Assembly: GCF_050586465.1 (NCBI RefSeq)
Contig: NZ_JBOCEG010000003.1
Location: 1-64,000 of the forward strand
Direction: 5' to 3'
DNA from: CAJXYS01 sp913063035
GTDB taxonomy: Bacteria > Pseudomonadota > Alphaproteobacteria > Rhodobacterales > Rhodobacteraceae
Length of the DNA stretch: 64,000 bases
Part shown: positions 36,167 to 44,894 of the stretch, piece after piece
Position numbering within the stretch: the stretch's first letter is position 1
Layout of the letters: every line of letters begins with the position of its first letter
Translations under genes and position numbers: made by a program
The notes under the pieces: model-generated
Told to the model about the DNA's origin: nothing
What the model saw: only the letters and a program-made list of their open reading frames with translations
Databases searched by the model: none

Positions 36167-36985
36167 TCATGCCTCCACGGGTGGCAAGGCCCGCTGGTAG
36201 AGATGCCAGGTGGTGTGGCCCAGGATCGGCAGGGTGAAGATCAGGCCCAGAAACGCCGGTACCAGCGACAGCAGCATCGTGACCGAGATGATCGCCGCCC
36301 AGCCGAGCATGACCACCGGGTTTTCCTGGACGACGCGAAGGGAGGTGAGCATGGCCGAGATGAAATCGACTTCCCGGTCGAGCAGCATCGGCATGGCGAC
36401 CACGGTCACCGAGAACAGGACAGCCGACAGGAATGCGCCGACGCAGGAGCCGATGGCAAGGAAGGTCCAGCCCGGCGCGGTGAAGAGCACGGTGTCGAAA
36501 AACCCGCTCAGATCCGAGAACGACGAGTCTTTCAGCACGATCACCAGCACGGTTCGGAACTGGTAAAACCATACCCACAGGATGAACAGGGTGACAAAGG
36601 CCATCCAGCCCATCTCGCGCTTGCGTTGATTGGCCATGACGGTGAGGATTTCGGACCAGCCGAAACTCTCTCCCTTTTGCAGCCGGCGTGACATTTCGTA
36701 GAGCCCGGCCGCGGCGAAAGGCGCGACCAGCGGAAAGGCGATCACCGCGGGAATGATCATCCAGACCATCTTGAGCCAGACCAGGGTCCAGACGAACAGG
36801 AGTCCGAAAACCGCGTAGAAGAGTCCGAAAAAGCCGCTCATGAACGGGCGCGCCAGGAAGTCGGAAAACCCCGCCTTGAGCGAGGCGGTTATGTCATCGG
36901 CCGTCACCTTGTTGACCTCGGGTATCGAGCCCTGTTGCGGCGTCGGATCGTCCGGTGGTCCGGACGCTGGGTCCCTGGATGTCAT
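36167..36985 (-). CDS. DUF2189 domain integral membrane protein
   Basis: A 272-residue protein with a soluble N-terminus (MTSRDPASGPPDDPTPQQGS) and six predicted helices, including FFGLFYAVFGLLFVWTLVWL, IIPAVIAFPLVAPFAAAGLY, FVTLFILWVWFYQF and FLAIGSCVGAFLSAVLFSV. The LYEMSRRLQKGESFGW loop and VVMLGWAAIISV match the DUF2189 pattern (COG5473-like). Function unknown; it is widespread in Rhodobacterales. It is the first host gene after the island. The ATG at 36985 follows a GGAGGAG Shine-Dalgarno. Confidence 0.85.
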   Translation of the reverse strand: MTSRDPASGPPDDPTPQQGSIPEVNKVTADDITASLKAGFSDFLARPFMSGFFGLFYAVFGLLFVWTLVWLKMVWMIIPAVIAFPLVAPFAAAGLYEMSRRLQKGESFGWSEILTVMANQRKREMGWMAFVTLFILWVWFYQFRTVLVIVLKDSSFSDLSGFFDTVLFTAPGWTFLAIGSCVGAFLSAVLFSVTVVAMPMLLDREVDFISAMLTSLRVVQENPVVMLGWAAIISVTMLLSLVPAFLGLIFTLPILGHTTWHLYQRALPPVEA

Positions 36986-37510
36986 GACATGCTCCTCCCG
37001 GTGTATGACGCCGCGCCGGTCCGTTCGCCGCAAAGGAGATTGGCGAACGGACATCCTCCTCCATGCGAAAGAGTGTATCAGGCCGGTCATAAGGGCAAGT
37101 GGGCGTGTGGCAGTTCAACCTGCCGCGCGGCCGGTCCCGCCGGGACCGTTCCCGGGGCGAAACGCTCGCGTCCTCGTGAGTTTTGCCAGACCTGTGGGTC
37201 ACACAGCCGCGACGAGAGACGCAACCGCTCGACCGGCCTGTCCCGGGTCAGGCACCACGCCGTGATGGTCGCGTCATTCCGGGTTCGCCGCAGATTTTCC
37301 AGGACGGCCTGGCCCTGTGGCGTTTCCTTTTCCGTGCCGGTTTCGCGGAGCCGCCTGCACGGAAAGAAAGGCGCTCTCTTCAAGGGCAAATACGCGTGAT
37401 GCCACTGAGAGGAAAACGTTATTTCGGCCCGTGGGCAGACATCCCCAGATCGGGTTCACGGCAGCACAGATCGTGCCGCTGGAAACTGAAACCCGAAAGG
37501 AGACTACATC
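36986..37510. other. gene-free interval
   Basis: About 525 bases between the DUF2189 gene and a small exported-protein gene. Open frames exist on both strands but read as basic, arginine/proline-rich GC shadow protein. I see no RNA gene, repeat or conserved motif. It presumably holds divergent promoters. Confidence 0.4.
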
Positions 37511-37738
37511 ATGAAACGGATCGCCATCCTGACTGCCCTGGCCGTCACCGCAGCTGCCGGTACCGCCTCGGCCATGAACAATTCCGACGCAATTCTTCAG
37601 TCCGAGCTGCGGGGCTACGCGGTACATGTCGACGTGACCCAGTTGACCGAGAGCGAGAAGACCGCTCTCAACCAGATCCTTCACGGGGGCGGCTCCACCC
37701 TCGAGGTTCGCAGCAAGATTGTCTCGGCGGTCAAATAA
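37511..37738 (+). CDS. small exported protein, unknown function
   Basis: A 75-residue protein with a clear signal peptide (MKRIAILTALAVTAAAGTASA) leaving a mature peptide of about 54 residues, NNSDAILQSELRGYAVHVDV then TQLTESEKTALNQILHGGG. The mature part is a small helical unit seen in several short roseobacter periplasmic proteins with no assigned role. A GGAG-type ribosome site (AAAGGAGA) precedes the ATG by about 8 bases. Confidence 0.75.
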   Translation: MKRIAILTALAVTAAAGTASAMNNSDAILQSELRGYAVHVDVTQLTESEKTALNQILHGGGSTLEVRSKIVSAVK

Positions 37739-37963
37739 TGGCGCGACGCAGCACTGATCATCCGAACGCCGGGCTGATCACGCGCCAAATCGCGAGAGGG
37801 CTGTCCCTGGTGGCGGCCCTCTTCGCGAAGTGCACCAATTTCCTGTCTGTCTCGCAATTTTCCCCCTGCCGGCAAAGTGTTGGTCTGCTCCGGGAATAAG
37901 ACATAAACTCGAGACCGGTCAGAAAGGCCGCAGCCGACGGAGGCATGCATCAAGCTTTTCCCT

Positions 37964-38797
37964 TTGACAGTTCTCGCGATGCTGGCTTTCGCCGCCAATT
38001 CGCTTCTGAACCGCGCAGCCCTCTCCGGGGACGCGATCGGGCCGAGTGGGTTCGCCTTCATCCGCGTCGCGTCCGGGGCCTTGGTGCTGCTCGCTCTGCT
38101 CTCGCTGCGGGAGCGCTCTCTGCCCAGGCCACGGGCACCGCGGATGCCGGCCGTTCTGGGACTTGCGGCATACATGCTGTGCTTTTCGTTCGCCTATGTG
38201 TCGATCGATGCCGGTTTGGGGGCGCTGGTCCTGTTTGCAGGGGTTCAGATCACCATGTTCACGGGCGCCCTGGCCGAGGGTGAAAACCCGCCGACAAGAC
38301 GATGGGCCGGTATGGCCTTGGCCCTGTCGGGCCTGGCGATACTGTCCGTTCCGACAGCGGGTGTGGCCGTGACGCCGGTTGCGCTTTTCCTGATGGTCTG
38401 TGCCGCGATCGGGTGGGGAATTTACTCGTTGATCGGGCGAAAGGTCACGGATCCGCTGGAAGCCACGGCTTGGAACTTCCTGTATTGCCTGCCCCTGGTT
38501 CTCCTGGTGCAGCCACTTTGGCCCGATACACAGGTCATGAGCCTGCAGGGCGTGTTCCTTGCGGCCGTTTCGGGCGGGGTGACGTCTGCCTTGGGATATG
38601 CCCTGTGGTACGCCGTTTTGCCGGCCTTGGGCGCGACCCGGGGCGCCCTGGCCCAGCTGTCGGTTCCGGCCATCGCGCTAGCTCTTGGTGTGCTCCTGCT
38701 CGGCGAGAGCCTCACCTGGCCGGCGGTACTGGCCGCGGGACTCATCATTGGTGGCATTGCCGTCGGCCTCGCACCCATCGGCCGGACCACTGGCTGA
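37964..38797 (+). CDS. EamA-family (DMT superfamily) transporter
   Basis: A roughly 277-residue, ten-helix drug/metabolite transporter with two EamA repeats (LNRAALSGDAIGPSGFAFIR in the first, WGIYSLIGRKVTDPLEATAW in the second). The start is uncertain. TTG at 37964 is the only canonical start near the N-terminus, but the best Shine-Dalgarno (GGAGG, 37939-37943) fits an in-frame ATC at 37949, giving IKLFPLTVLAML, which is the natural family N-terminus. The later ATG at 37979 would cut into the first helix. The substrate is unknown. Confidence 0.85.
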   Translation: MTVLAMLAFAANSLLNRAALSGDAIGPSGFAFIRVASGALVLLALLSLRERSLPRPRAPRMPAVLGLAAYMLCFSFAYVSIDAGLGALVLFAGVQITMFTGALAEGENPPTRRWAGMALALSGLAILSVPTAGVAVTPVALFLMVCAAIGWGIYSLIGRKVTDPLEATAWNFLYCLPLVLLVQPLWPDTQVMSLQGVFLAAVSGGVTSALGYALWYAVLPALGATRGALAQLSVPAIALALGVLLLGESLTWPAVLAAGLIIGGIAVGLAPIGRTTG

Positions 38798-38907
38798 GCC
38801 CTGCGCGCATGGACGGCCCGGGGTGACGCCAGGATCTCCGTGTCCCTGCGGCTTCCGGCCGGTGCGCGCGTTTCGTCAATGGCCCGGGTTGCGGCGCATG
38901 GCCGGCG

Positions 38908-39873
38908 TCATTGGGCTGCCGTCGACGGGCGGGCCGTGCGCAGGATCTCGTAGCCTTCTTCCTCCGCCTCGTCGTCGACCAGCGTCATCGGGAACCCGTC
39001 CGCGCGGATCGCCAGGCCGGTGGCCTCCTCGAGCCGCTCGATGATGCGGTCGGACTGCGCGCGGTCGCCGCAGCGCCGCTGGCCGTCGGCCATGATCTCG
39101 ATGAGCATCGGCGAAAACTCCAGCGGCACGCCGCCCGTGTCGGCGAGTTTCTGGAACAATCCGATATCCTTCATGATGAGATCCATGGTGAAGTTCACGT
39201 CACGTGATCCCGACAGGATCAACTGGCTCTCGGTTTCGTGGACGAAGGAGGTGCCCGAGCTGATGCGGATCGCCTCGTAGGTGGTCGCAAGGTCGAGCCC
39301 CGCGGCCTTCATCGTCGTCAGCGCCTCGCAGAGCGCGACGAGGTGCACCGTGGCGAGGTAGTTCGTCATCACCTTCAGCTTCGAGGCGGTGCCAAGCTCG
39401 CCGGTGTGCAGGATGCGGCGGCCGAGATGCTTCAGCAGGGGCATCACCGCCTCCACGGCGCTGCGGGGTCCGCCCGCGAAGATCGAAATGTTGCCGGTGG
39501 CCGCGCGGTGGCATCCGCCCGAGACCGGGCATTCCACCGCCACGCCGCCGGTCGCGGCGACCTCCGCACCGATCCGCAGGACCTCTTCGGCATCGGTCGT
39601 GGACATCTCCATCCAGATCTTGCCCGGCCCCATCTCGGGCAGCATCTCGTCCATCACGGCCGCAGAGGCCGCGGGAGAAGGCAGGCAGGTAATGACCACG
39701 TCGCAGTCCCGCATCATCGCCGCGGGGGTGCCGCCGTCTTCGGCGCCGCGCGCCACGAAAGCCGCCACCAGCTGGGGATCCAGGTCATGCACCCGCAGCG
39801 CGTTCCCGTTGCGGAGCAAGCTCCCGGCCAGTTTGCCGCCAACATTGCCCAATCCGATGAAGCCTGCCTTCAT
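38908..39873 (-). CDS. beta-hydroxyacid dehydrogenase (HIBADH family)
   Basis: A 321-residue NAD(P)-dependent oxidoreductase. The N-terminal Rossmann motif is GFIGLGNVGGKLAGSLLRNG, the substrate loop is CPVSGGCHRAATGNISIFAGG, and the catalytic lysine sits in ASKLKVMTNYLATVH. It is related to 3-hydroxyisobutyrate, tartronate semialdehyde and similar dehydrogenases; substrate unassigned. The gene lies 178 bases downstream of the gamma-butyrobetaine-hydroxylase-like gene on the same strand and may act on a product of that pathway, which is inference. Confidence 0.9.
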   Translation of the reverse strand: MKAGFIGLGNVGGKLAGSLLRNGNALRVHDLDPQLVAAFVARGAEDGGTPAAMMRDCDVVITCLPSPAASAAVMDEMLPEMGPGKIWMEMSTTDAEEVLRIGAEVAATGGVAVECPVSGGCHRAATGNISIFAGGPRSAVEAVMPLLKHLGRRILHTGELGTASKLKVMTNYLATVHLVALCEALTTMKAAGLDLATTYEAIRISSGTSFVHETESQLILSGSRDVNFTMDLIMKDIGLFQKLADTGGVPLEFSPMLIEIMADGQRRCGDRAQSDRIIERLEEATGLAIRADGFPMTLVDDEAEEEGYEILRTARPSTAAQ

Positions 39874-40051
39874 GTGTCTCTCCTTGCCCGGCGCGCGTCC
39901 ACGGTCCCATCCTTGCCGGATTCGTATCGATCGCGATAGTCCGGCCCGTCCCGATCGCGCATCGGTCCGGGATCGGCGAAACGCGCCCGCGTCATCGATG
40001 ATGATCTCGCGCCCCGGCCGCGGCGCGGGCGCCGCGCCGGGGACGTGTCTT

Positions 40052-41182
40052 TCAGTGGAACCGCCCCTCCGACACGAGTGCACGGTAAAGCCCGCGAAGC
40101 TCGCCCCGGTCGGTATAGGTGCCGCGCAGGTGGCGTTCGCCGCTGGTGGCGGCATAGGCCGCGCGGCCATGCACGATCCGGTGATTGTCGAAGCAGATGC
40201 ATTCACCGGCCCGAAGGGTGAAGCGCATCACGTATTTCTCGTCCTGCAACATCCGTCCGAACTTCACGAAGGCCGGGTAATAGCGGTCCATCAGCCGCTG
40301 CGGCAGATCGAAGATGTCGGCCATGTGCTGGCTGATGGTGACGCCCGAGACCGCGCCGTTATGGTCAAGCTCGATCACCCGCTGGCGGGCGCGCATGTCG
40401 ATGCCGTCATGCTCCTTGTAAAAGGGTATCTCGGTCTCGCTGAGCAGGCGGAAGGCCTCCGGGTCGTCCTCGCGCAGGTCGTTGGCGACGGCGGTTCCAT
40501 CGAGAAAGAGGTTCAGGCCGCCCGCGACGCTGTTGCGCCGGCAGTGCAGGTACTGGATGCCGGGCGCGAGTTCCTCGGCCGGAACATCGGTGTGGAGTTC
40601 CAGCGCCTTGGAGGTATAGGCGAGGTTCGTCGGCTTCACATGGGTGCGCACGTCGAAATAGGCGCCGAAGAAGCTGGGCCGGATCGTCCCGAGAAGCCCG
40701 GCCGTTCGGGTCAGCGCCGCGTCGGTGTCAGGCATGTCGCCGATGATCGCCACGCCCTCGACCAACAGCGCCTCCATCAGGCGCCGCCGTTCCGCGGGAT
40801 CCTCGTGCAGGGTCGGATGCGCCACACGGGTGAGGTCCGGATAATGATCGGCGAACCACGGCCGGCGCGGCAGGTCGGCGGGATCATGGCGGCGTTCGCC
40901 GGCGGCGTAGGCGGCCAGCATCGCGAGCGGATAGCGCGAGACATGGTGCTCGCCCGCCCAGTGCACCACCAGCGCGTCCTCGTCGATATGCGCCTCGGCA
41001 GGACGCGGCGTGGTCGCATGGTGGAATATGTCGAAGGTGCGCTCGCGCGTTTCCGCGTCGAAGGAGCTGGGGCAGTTGTCACGAAGCCACCATGCGTTGA
41101 AATAACCTCGGCGGCCGTCGGGCAGGGCCACGGTCAACCCGTCCTCTTCCAACGTCACCGGGTCGATCTGCGTGCCGTCCAT
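40052..41182 (-). CDS. gamma-butyrobetaine hydroxylase-like 2-oxoglutarate/Fe(II) dioxygenase
   Basis: A 376-residue enzyme with an N-terminal DUF971-type domain (YFNAWWLRDNCPSSFD, about residues 30-45) and a TauD/TfdA-like catalytic domain. Iron ligands are the HxD in ELHTDVP and the distal His in RIVHGRAAY; an Arg for 2-oxoglutarate follows in HLRGTYTDRG. The CxCxxC zinc site of human BBOX1 is not present; only the DNC cysteine remains. The gene starts 109 bases from a divergent LysR regulator. The start MDGTQIDPV is chosen. The substrate may be another betaine. Confidence 0.85.
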   Translation of the reverse strand: MDGTQIDPVTLEEDGLTVALPDGRRGYFNAWWLRDNCPSSFDAETRERTFDIFHHATTPRPAEAHIDEDALVVHWAGEHHVSRYPLAMLAAYAAGERRHDPADLPRRPWFADHYPDLTRVAHPTLHEDPAERRRLMEALLVEGVAIIGDMPDTDAALTRTAGLLGTIRPSFFGAYFDVRTHVKPTNLAYTSKALELHTDVPAEELAPGIQYLHCRRNSVAGGLNLFLDGTAVANDLREDDPEAFRLLSETEIPFYKEHDGIDMRARQRVIELDHNGAVSGVTISQHMADIFDLPQRLMDRYYPAFVKFGRMLQDEKYVMRFTLRAGECICFDNHRIVHGRAAYAATSGERHLRGTYTDRGELRGLYRALVSEGRFH

Positions 41183-41291
41183 GACTGAATCCCCCTTCGT
41201 GGCAGGCCTCATCGATGGATACGCTAATCGGCCCGGGGGCCGCCGCGATACGGCGATTGCGCTAAAGAAAGTATTAGATGATGGTTATGCT

Positions 41292-42224
41292 ATGGATCGC
41301 GATTTGCCGCCCCTCCGCCTGCTGACCGCCTTTGCCGCGGTGGTCCGGTCCGGCTCCGTGCAGGCGGCGGCCGCGGAACTCAACGTGACCCAGCCCGCGA
41401 TCAGCCAGTCGGTGCGCAAGCTCGAGGATCACATAGGCCTCCCGCTGCTCGACCGGGGCAGCCGGCCGGCGCGGCCGACCGAGGCGGGATACGCGCTGGC
41501 CGCAACGACGGCTGAAAGCCTTTCACGGATCGCCGATCTGCTCGACACGCTCCGGCAGGCGGAGTCCGAGCGGGCCAAGACGGTCACGGTGGCCTGTTCG
41601 GTGGGCGTGGCGACCTATTGGCTCATGCCGCGCCTGTCGGCGTTTTACCGCGCCCATCCCGACCTTCTGGTGAACGTGGTGACGACGCAGTCCGGCGTGC
41701 CCGCGCTGGTGGATGGGATCGACCTGGCGATCCGGTACGGTCACGGCCGCTGGAACGACGGAGTTCTGCATCATCTCTTCGACGAGGTCGTCGAACCGGT
41801 CTGCGCCCCCTCGGTCAGGTCCCGGTTCGGCTCAGAGGTTCCGCCCGCCGCCGTGTCGCTTCTGCATGTCCGGTCGGCGGAGACGTCCTGGCTGACATGG
41901 CCGGATTATTTCGCCGGTACCGGGCGGCCCGTCGTCCGGGGGGGCGGCCAGACCTTCACCAATTACGTCCAGACGACGCAGGCCGCGCTCGAGGGGCACG
42001 GGATGATGCTGGGCTGGCGGTCGATCACCGGGGAGCTGGTCGCGTCGGGCGCGCTGGTGTCGGCGGGGCTTCCCGTCGTCGTCCCGCGCAACGCCTTCCA
42101 CCTCGCGCAGCGCAACAAGAAGACCGGCGAGGCGACCGAGAAGTTCGCCCGGTGGCTGCTGGCCCATGCGCGGGCCGATTACGGATCCCGGGCAAAGGGC
42201 GCCATCGCGGCCGACACGCCCTGA
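41292..42224 (+). CDS. LysR-family transcriptional regulator (GcvA-like)
   Basis: A 310-residue regulator. The N-terminal HTH is PPLRLLTAFAAVVRSGSVQA, then AAAELNVTQPAISQSVRKLE (about residues 6-45), followed by a periplasmic-binding-protein-like effector domain (VTVACSVGVATYWLMPRL onward). The motif TQPAISQSVRKLED is classical. The start MDRDLPPLRLL at 41292 is preferred over upstream in-frame ATGs. It is divergent from the dioxygenase gene and the likely regulator of the dioxygenase-dehydrogenase unit. Confidence 0.92.
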   Translation: MDRDLPPLRLLTAFAAVVRSGSVQAAAAELNVTQPAISQSVRKLEDHIGLPLLDRGSRPARPTEAGYALAATTAESLSRIADLLDTLRQAESERAKTVTVACSVGVATYWLMPRLSAFYRAHPDLLVNVVTTQSGVPALVDGIDLAIRYGHGRWNDGVLHHLFDEVVEPVCAPSVRSRFGSEVPPAAVSLLHVRSAETSWLTWPDYFAGTGRPVVRGGGQTFTNYVQTTQAALEGHGMMLGWRSITGELVASGALVSAGLPVVVPRNAFHLAQRNKKTGEATEKFARWLLAHARADYGSRAKGAIAADTP

Positions 42225-42269
42225 GAGGGGGTGCGCGCCGTCACAAGGCAGGCGCGATCCGTCGCGGGC

Positions 42270-42584
42270 TCAGTCCACGACGCGGAAGACCTCCCAGTAG
42301 GTCGAGCCGGACACGATGACATCGCCCATCTTCTTTCCCCAGTCGGCATGCATCTCGATCCCGGCAATCTTGTCGAAGAAAGCGTCCAGCTCGGCCAGGT
42401 TCGCGATTTGGAACTCGTCCTGTATGATCGCCTCCTTCGCGCCGACCGAGCCCGTAACGACACGGCTGTTCGCGATGTCGATGTCGGTCTGGGACCCGAT
42501 CTGTTCCGCCCATTCCCTGTGCAGTGCCAGCGCCTCCGCTTTCATTCCGAATTTCGCTTCGCAGGTCCATCTTGCGATCATCAT
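42270..42584 (-). CDS. small dimeric alpha-beta barrel-like protein
   Basis: A 104-residue protein starting MMIARWTCEAKFGMKAEALA. The pattern (beta strand, long helix with REWAEQIG, two strands, helix LAELDAFFDKIAGIEMHADW, strand) resembles NIPSNAP/ferredoxin-like dimeric alpha-beta barrel proteins, but no specific family is certain. It sits 31 bases downstream of the BBE-type oxidoreductase on the same strand and is probably co-transcribed. Such partners often act on products of oxidoreductases. Confidence 0.65.
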   Translation of the reverse strand: MMIARWTCEAKFGMKAEALALHREWAEQIGSQTDIDIANSRVVTGSVGAKEAIIQDEFQIANLAELDAFFDKIAGIEMHADWGKKMGDVIVSGSTYWEVFRVVD

Positions 42585-42615
42585 GTCCAGGTCTCCCGTT
42601 TGGCCCTGCCGCGGG

Positions 42616-44052
42616 TCATTCCGCGGCTTGCGGCGTTATCTCTGGCTGGATGTTGTGATTGAGCCGGAACAGGTTGAGCGGATCGTACCTGCCCTTTACC
42701 CGGGCCAGGCGCCGCATGTTGGCGCCATATGCACCGTCCACCCGCTCGATCTCGTCGTCCGGCATGAAGTTCACGTAGACGCTTCCGGTCGCGTACCGCG
42801 CGGTGTCGTCGAACAGTTTCCGCGCCCAGCCGATGCACGCATCGTCGCCGGCGGGATCCTGCCATCGCGTATGCACGTTCATGATGAAGTGCGACGCCCT
42901 TTGCGGATAGGCCGTGGCATCGTTCGCCACTCTCGCCATGGCGCCGCCCACATGGGCGATAAAGACTTCGCAATTCGGGTCCGGCAGCGACTCCACCGCG
43001 TTCAAGAGCACGGACACCGCGTCGTCGGGAAGGCCGTCGAAGTCATGGCTCTTCCAGTAGTTTCTCATCCCGGGGGTGAGCAGCGGATCGAAGGCGGTTT
43101 GCCACCCGGCGAAGGGCGTCGGCCCGATCACGTCGGCAACCGGGGTTCCGAGCGACCGCAATTGCCGGAGGGCCTCGCCGCCATCCTTCTCTTCGCCGAT
43201 ATAGCAAACCGCGAAGACCAGCACCGGTTCGCCGTGCCAGGCCTCGGGCAGGAAGGGCAGGGGCGGGGCTTTGCGCATGACCACCCATGTCGTCAGGTCA
43301 TCGGGGGCGGTTTCGGCGATCTTGGCGAACGCGCCCAGAAGCTCGGGCGCGTCTGCGAGCGGATGCACGATCAGCCCTGCCAGGACTTCCGGGCCGACGT
43401 CGTGAAGCTGGAATTCGAAGGATGTCACGACCCCGAAATTGCCGCCGCCGCCCCGTATGGCCCAGAACAGGTCCGGGTTCTCGTCCGCGCTGGCCCGGAC
43501 CAATGCGCCGTCGGCGGTCACGATATCGGCCGACAGGAGGTTATCGATCGTCATGCCGTGTTTGCGGGTGATCCAGCCGAACCCGCCGCCCAACGTCAGG
43601 CCGGCGATGCCGGTCGTGGAATTGATGCCCATGGGCACCGCGAGACCGTGTGACTGCGTTTCCGTGTCGACGTCTCCAAGGGAGGCGCCGGGCTCGACGC
43701 GGGCCGTCCTGGCGTTCGGGTCGACGCGCACCGACCGCATCTGCGAGAGGTCCAGCAACAGGGCGCCTTCCGCGACCGCATGGCCCGCGATCTGGTGCCC
43801 GCCCGATCGGACGGCGAGCAGCAGGCCGTTTTCACGCGCGAAGTTTACGGCTTGGCGCACGTCGCTGGCGCCCAGGGCCCGGACGACGAGCGCCGGCTTG
43901 CGGTCGACCATCGCGTTCCAGATCGTCCGCGCCTCGTCGAATTCGCTGTCACCGTCGGAAAAGACATTTCCCCTCAGCGATGCGGAGAGCGCTTCGATCG
44001 CATCGGCATCGATACGCGTAACTTTGCCATCCAGAGTCTTCACACCGGTCAT
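42616..44052 (-). CDS. FAD-binding BBE-type oxidoreductase (FAD_binding_4 + BBE)
   Basis: A 478-residue flavoenzyme. The PP-loop is RSGGHQIAGHAVAEGALLLD (about residue 82), where the histidine is the expected covalent FAD site. The segment GINSTTGIAGLTLGGGFGW lacks the cysteine that gives bicovalent attachment in berberine-bridge enzymes, so a single bond is expected. The BBE C-terminal motif ends LFRLNHNIQPE. No signal peptide. It oxidises an alcohol or amine of unknown identity. A small alpha-beta barrel-like gene follows 31 bases later on the same strand. Confidence 0.87.
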   Translation of the reverse strand: MTGVKTLDGKVTRIDADAIEALSASLRGNVFSDGDSEFDEARTIWNAMVDRKPALVVRALGASDVRQAVNFARENGLLLAVRSGGHQIAGHAVAEGALLLDLSQMRSVRVDPNARTARVEPGASLGDVDTETQSHGLAVPMGINSTTGIAGLTLGGGFGWITRKHGMTIDNLLSADIVTADGALVRASADENPDLFWAIRGGGGNFGVVTSFEFQLHDVGPEVLAGLIVHPLADAPELLGAFAKIAETAPDDLTTWVVMRKAPPLPFLPEAWHGEPVLVFAVCYIGEEKDGGEALRQLRSLGTPVADVIGPTPFAGWQTAFDPLLTPGMRNYWKSHDFDGLPDDAVSVLLNAVESLPDPNCEVFIAHVGGAMARVANDATAYPQRASHFIMNVHTRWQDPAGDDACIGWARKLFDDTARYATGSVYVNFMPDDEIERVDGAYGANMRRLARVKGRYDPLNLFRLNHNIQPEITPQAAE

Positions 44053-44127
44053 CTTGAGTCCCCCTTTTTGATCCAGGGTCCTCGCCTGACTGCTGCCTCG
44101 GCTACTCGGTACGAAAGATTTTTCTTC

Positions 44128-44643
44128 TTAGCACATTTCGCGGCGTTTGTCCGGGCAGAACGGCCGGGTGCGCCGGTCGCGTCGGATCTCGGCGGCCCGA
44201 CGCGCAGAAAAGCAAATCCTTGAATGTCTGGCGGCCCGATCCCCGGTGTCGCGGCGCCCGGTGATTTCGCCCCCGCGGTTATGGCACCAGTGCACCGTGT
44301 CGGCATCCTCGATGAAGGTCTCGCCGGCCTTGTGCACGGCTTCGCCGCCTTCCCATCCCTCTGTCCAGGCGCCGCTCTTCTTGTAGACGGCCCCGGGAAC
44401 CTTGGCCGCGCCGTGATGCGCGATCGGCCCGCCGGGCTCAATGGTGATCCGCCGCAGGAGCAGGACGTGACTGCCGCGGCCGACCTGCCGTGCCATCGAG
44501 CCCGCCGGGATGACGCCGAGTCGTGCGACCTTGAGGCCCCTGTGCTCGGTCGGACAGTCGCCATCTGCCAGGGCCAGGCCGCCGATGGCTGAAATGCGGG
44601 CCATGTGCGTGGGAATGGTAGCGGCGCGTGTGATCGAATGCAT
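44128..44643 (-). pseudogene. decayed cupin-domain protein gene
   Basis: The frame opens MHSITRAATIPTHMARI and reads LALADGDCP, RRITIEPGGPIAHH, YKKSGAWTEGW, VHKAGE and VHWCHNRGGE, in the order of a secreted cupin protein. The expected HSHGDRP metal motif has become HHGAAKVP, the signal peptide core is interrupted, and after HNRGGE the frame runs into basic residues unlike any cupin. The overall length fits, but conserved histidines and the C-terminal strand are lost. A frameshift or multiple indels best explain this. Confidence 0.55.
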
Positions 44644-44894
44644 GAGCTGTCTTCCAAAATATCTTGGCATTCCAACGGATTTACTGTGCTGCCGGAGAGG
44701 CCCATGCCGCAATTGATGCTTTTTCAGCCTCGCGTGAATTCCTTTCAGCATGCGCGCCTTCGCCGCCACCGCCGCGGGCCGGGGTCGTCAGGGCCGCGGC
44801 GCGGGTCTTGCCCATTTTGAGCGCAGAGCGTGTCGTCATGCGCCGCCGCGGTCATGTAGGAATATCAGGGAGACATGATCGGAGACACGGTGCG

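Noticed and set aside
36935..37399. Open frames in the gap before the small exported protein
   Set aside because: Products are Arg/Pro-rich without homology-like motifs, and both strands are equally open, as expected by chance at this GC.
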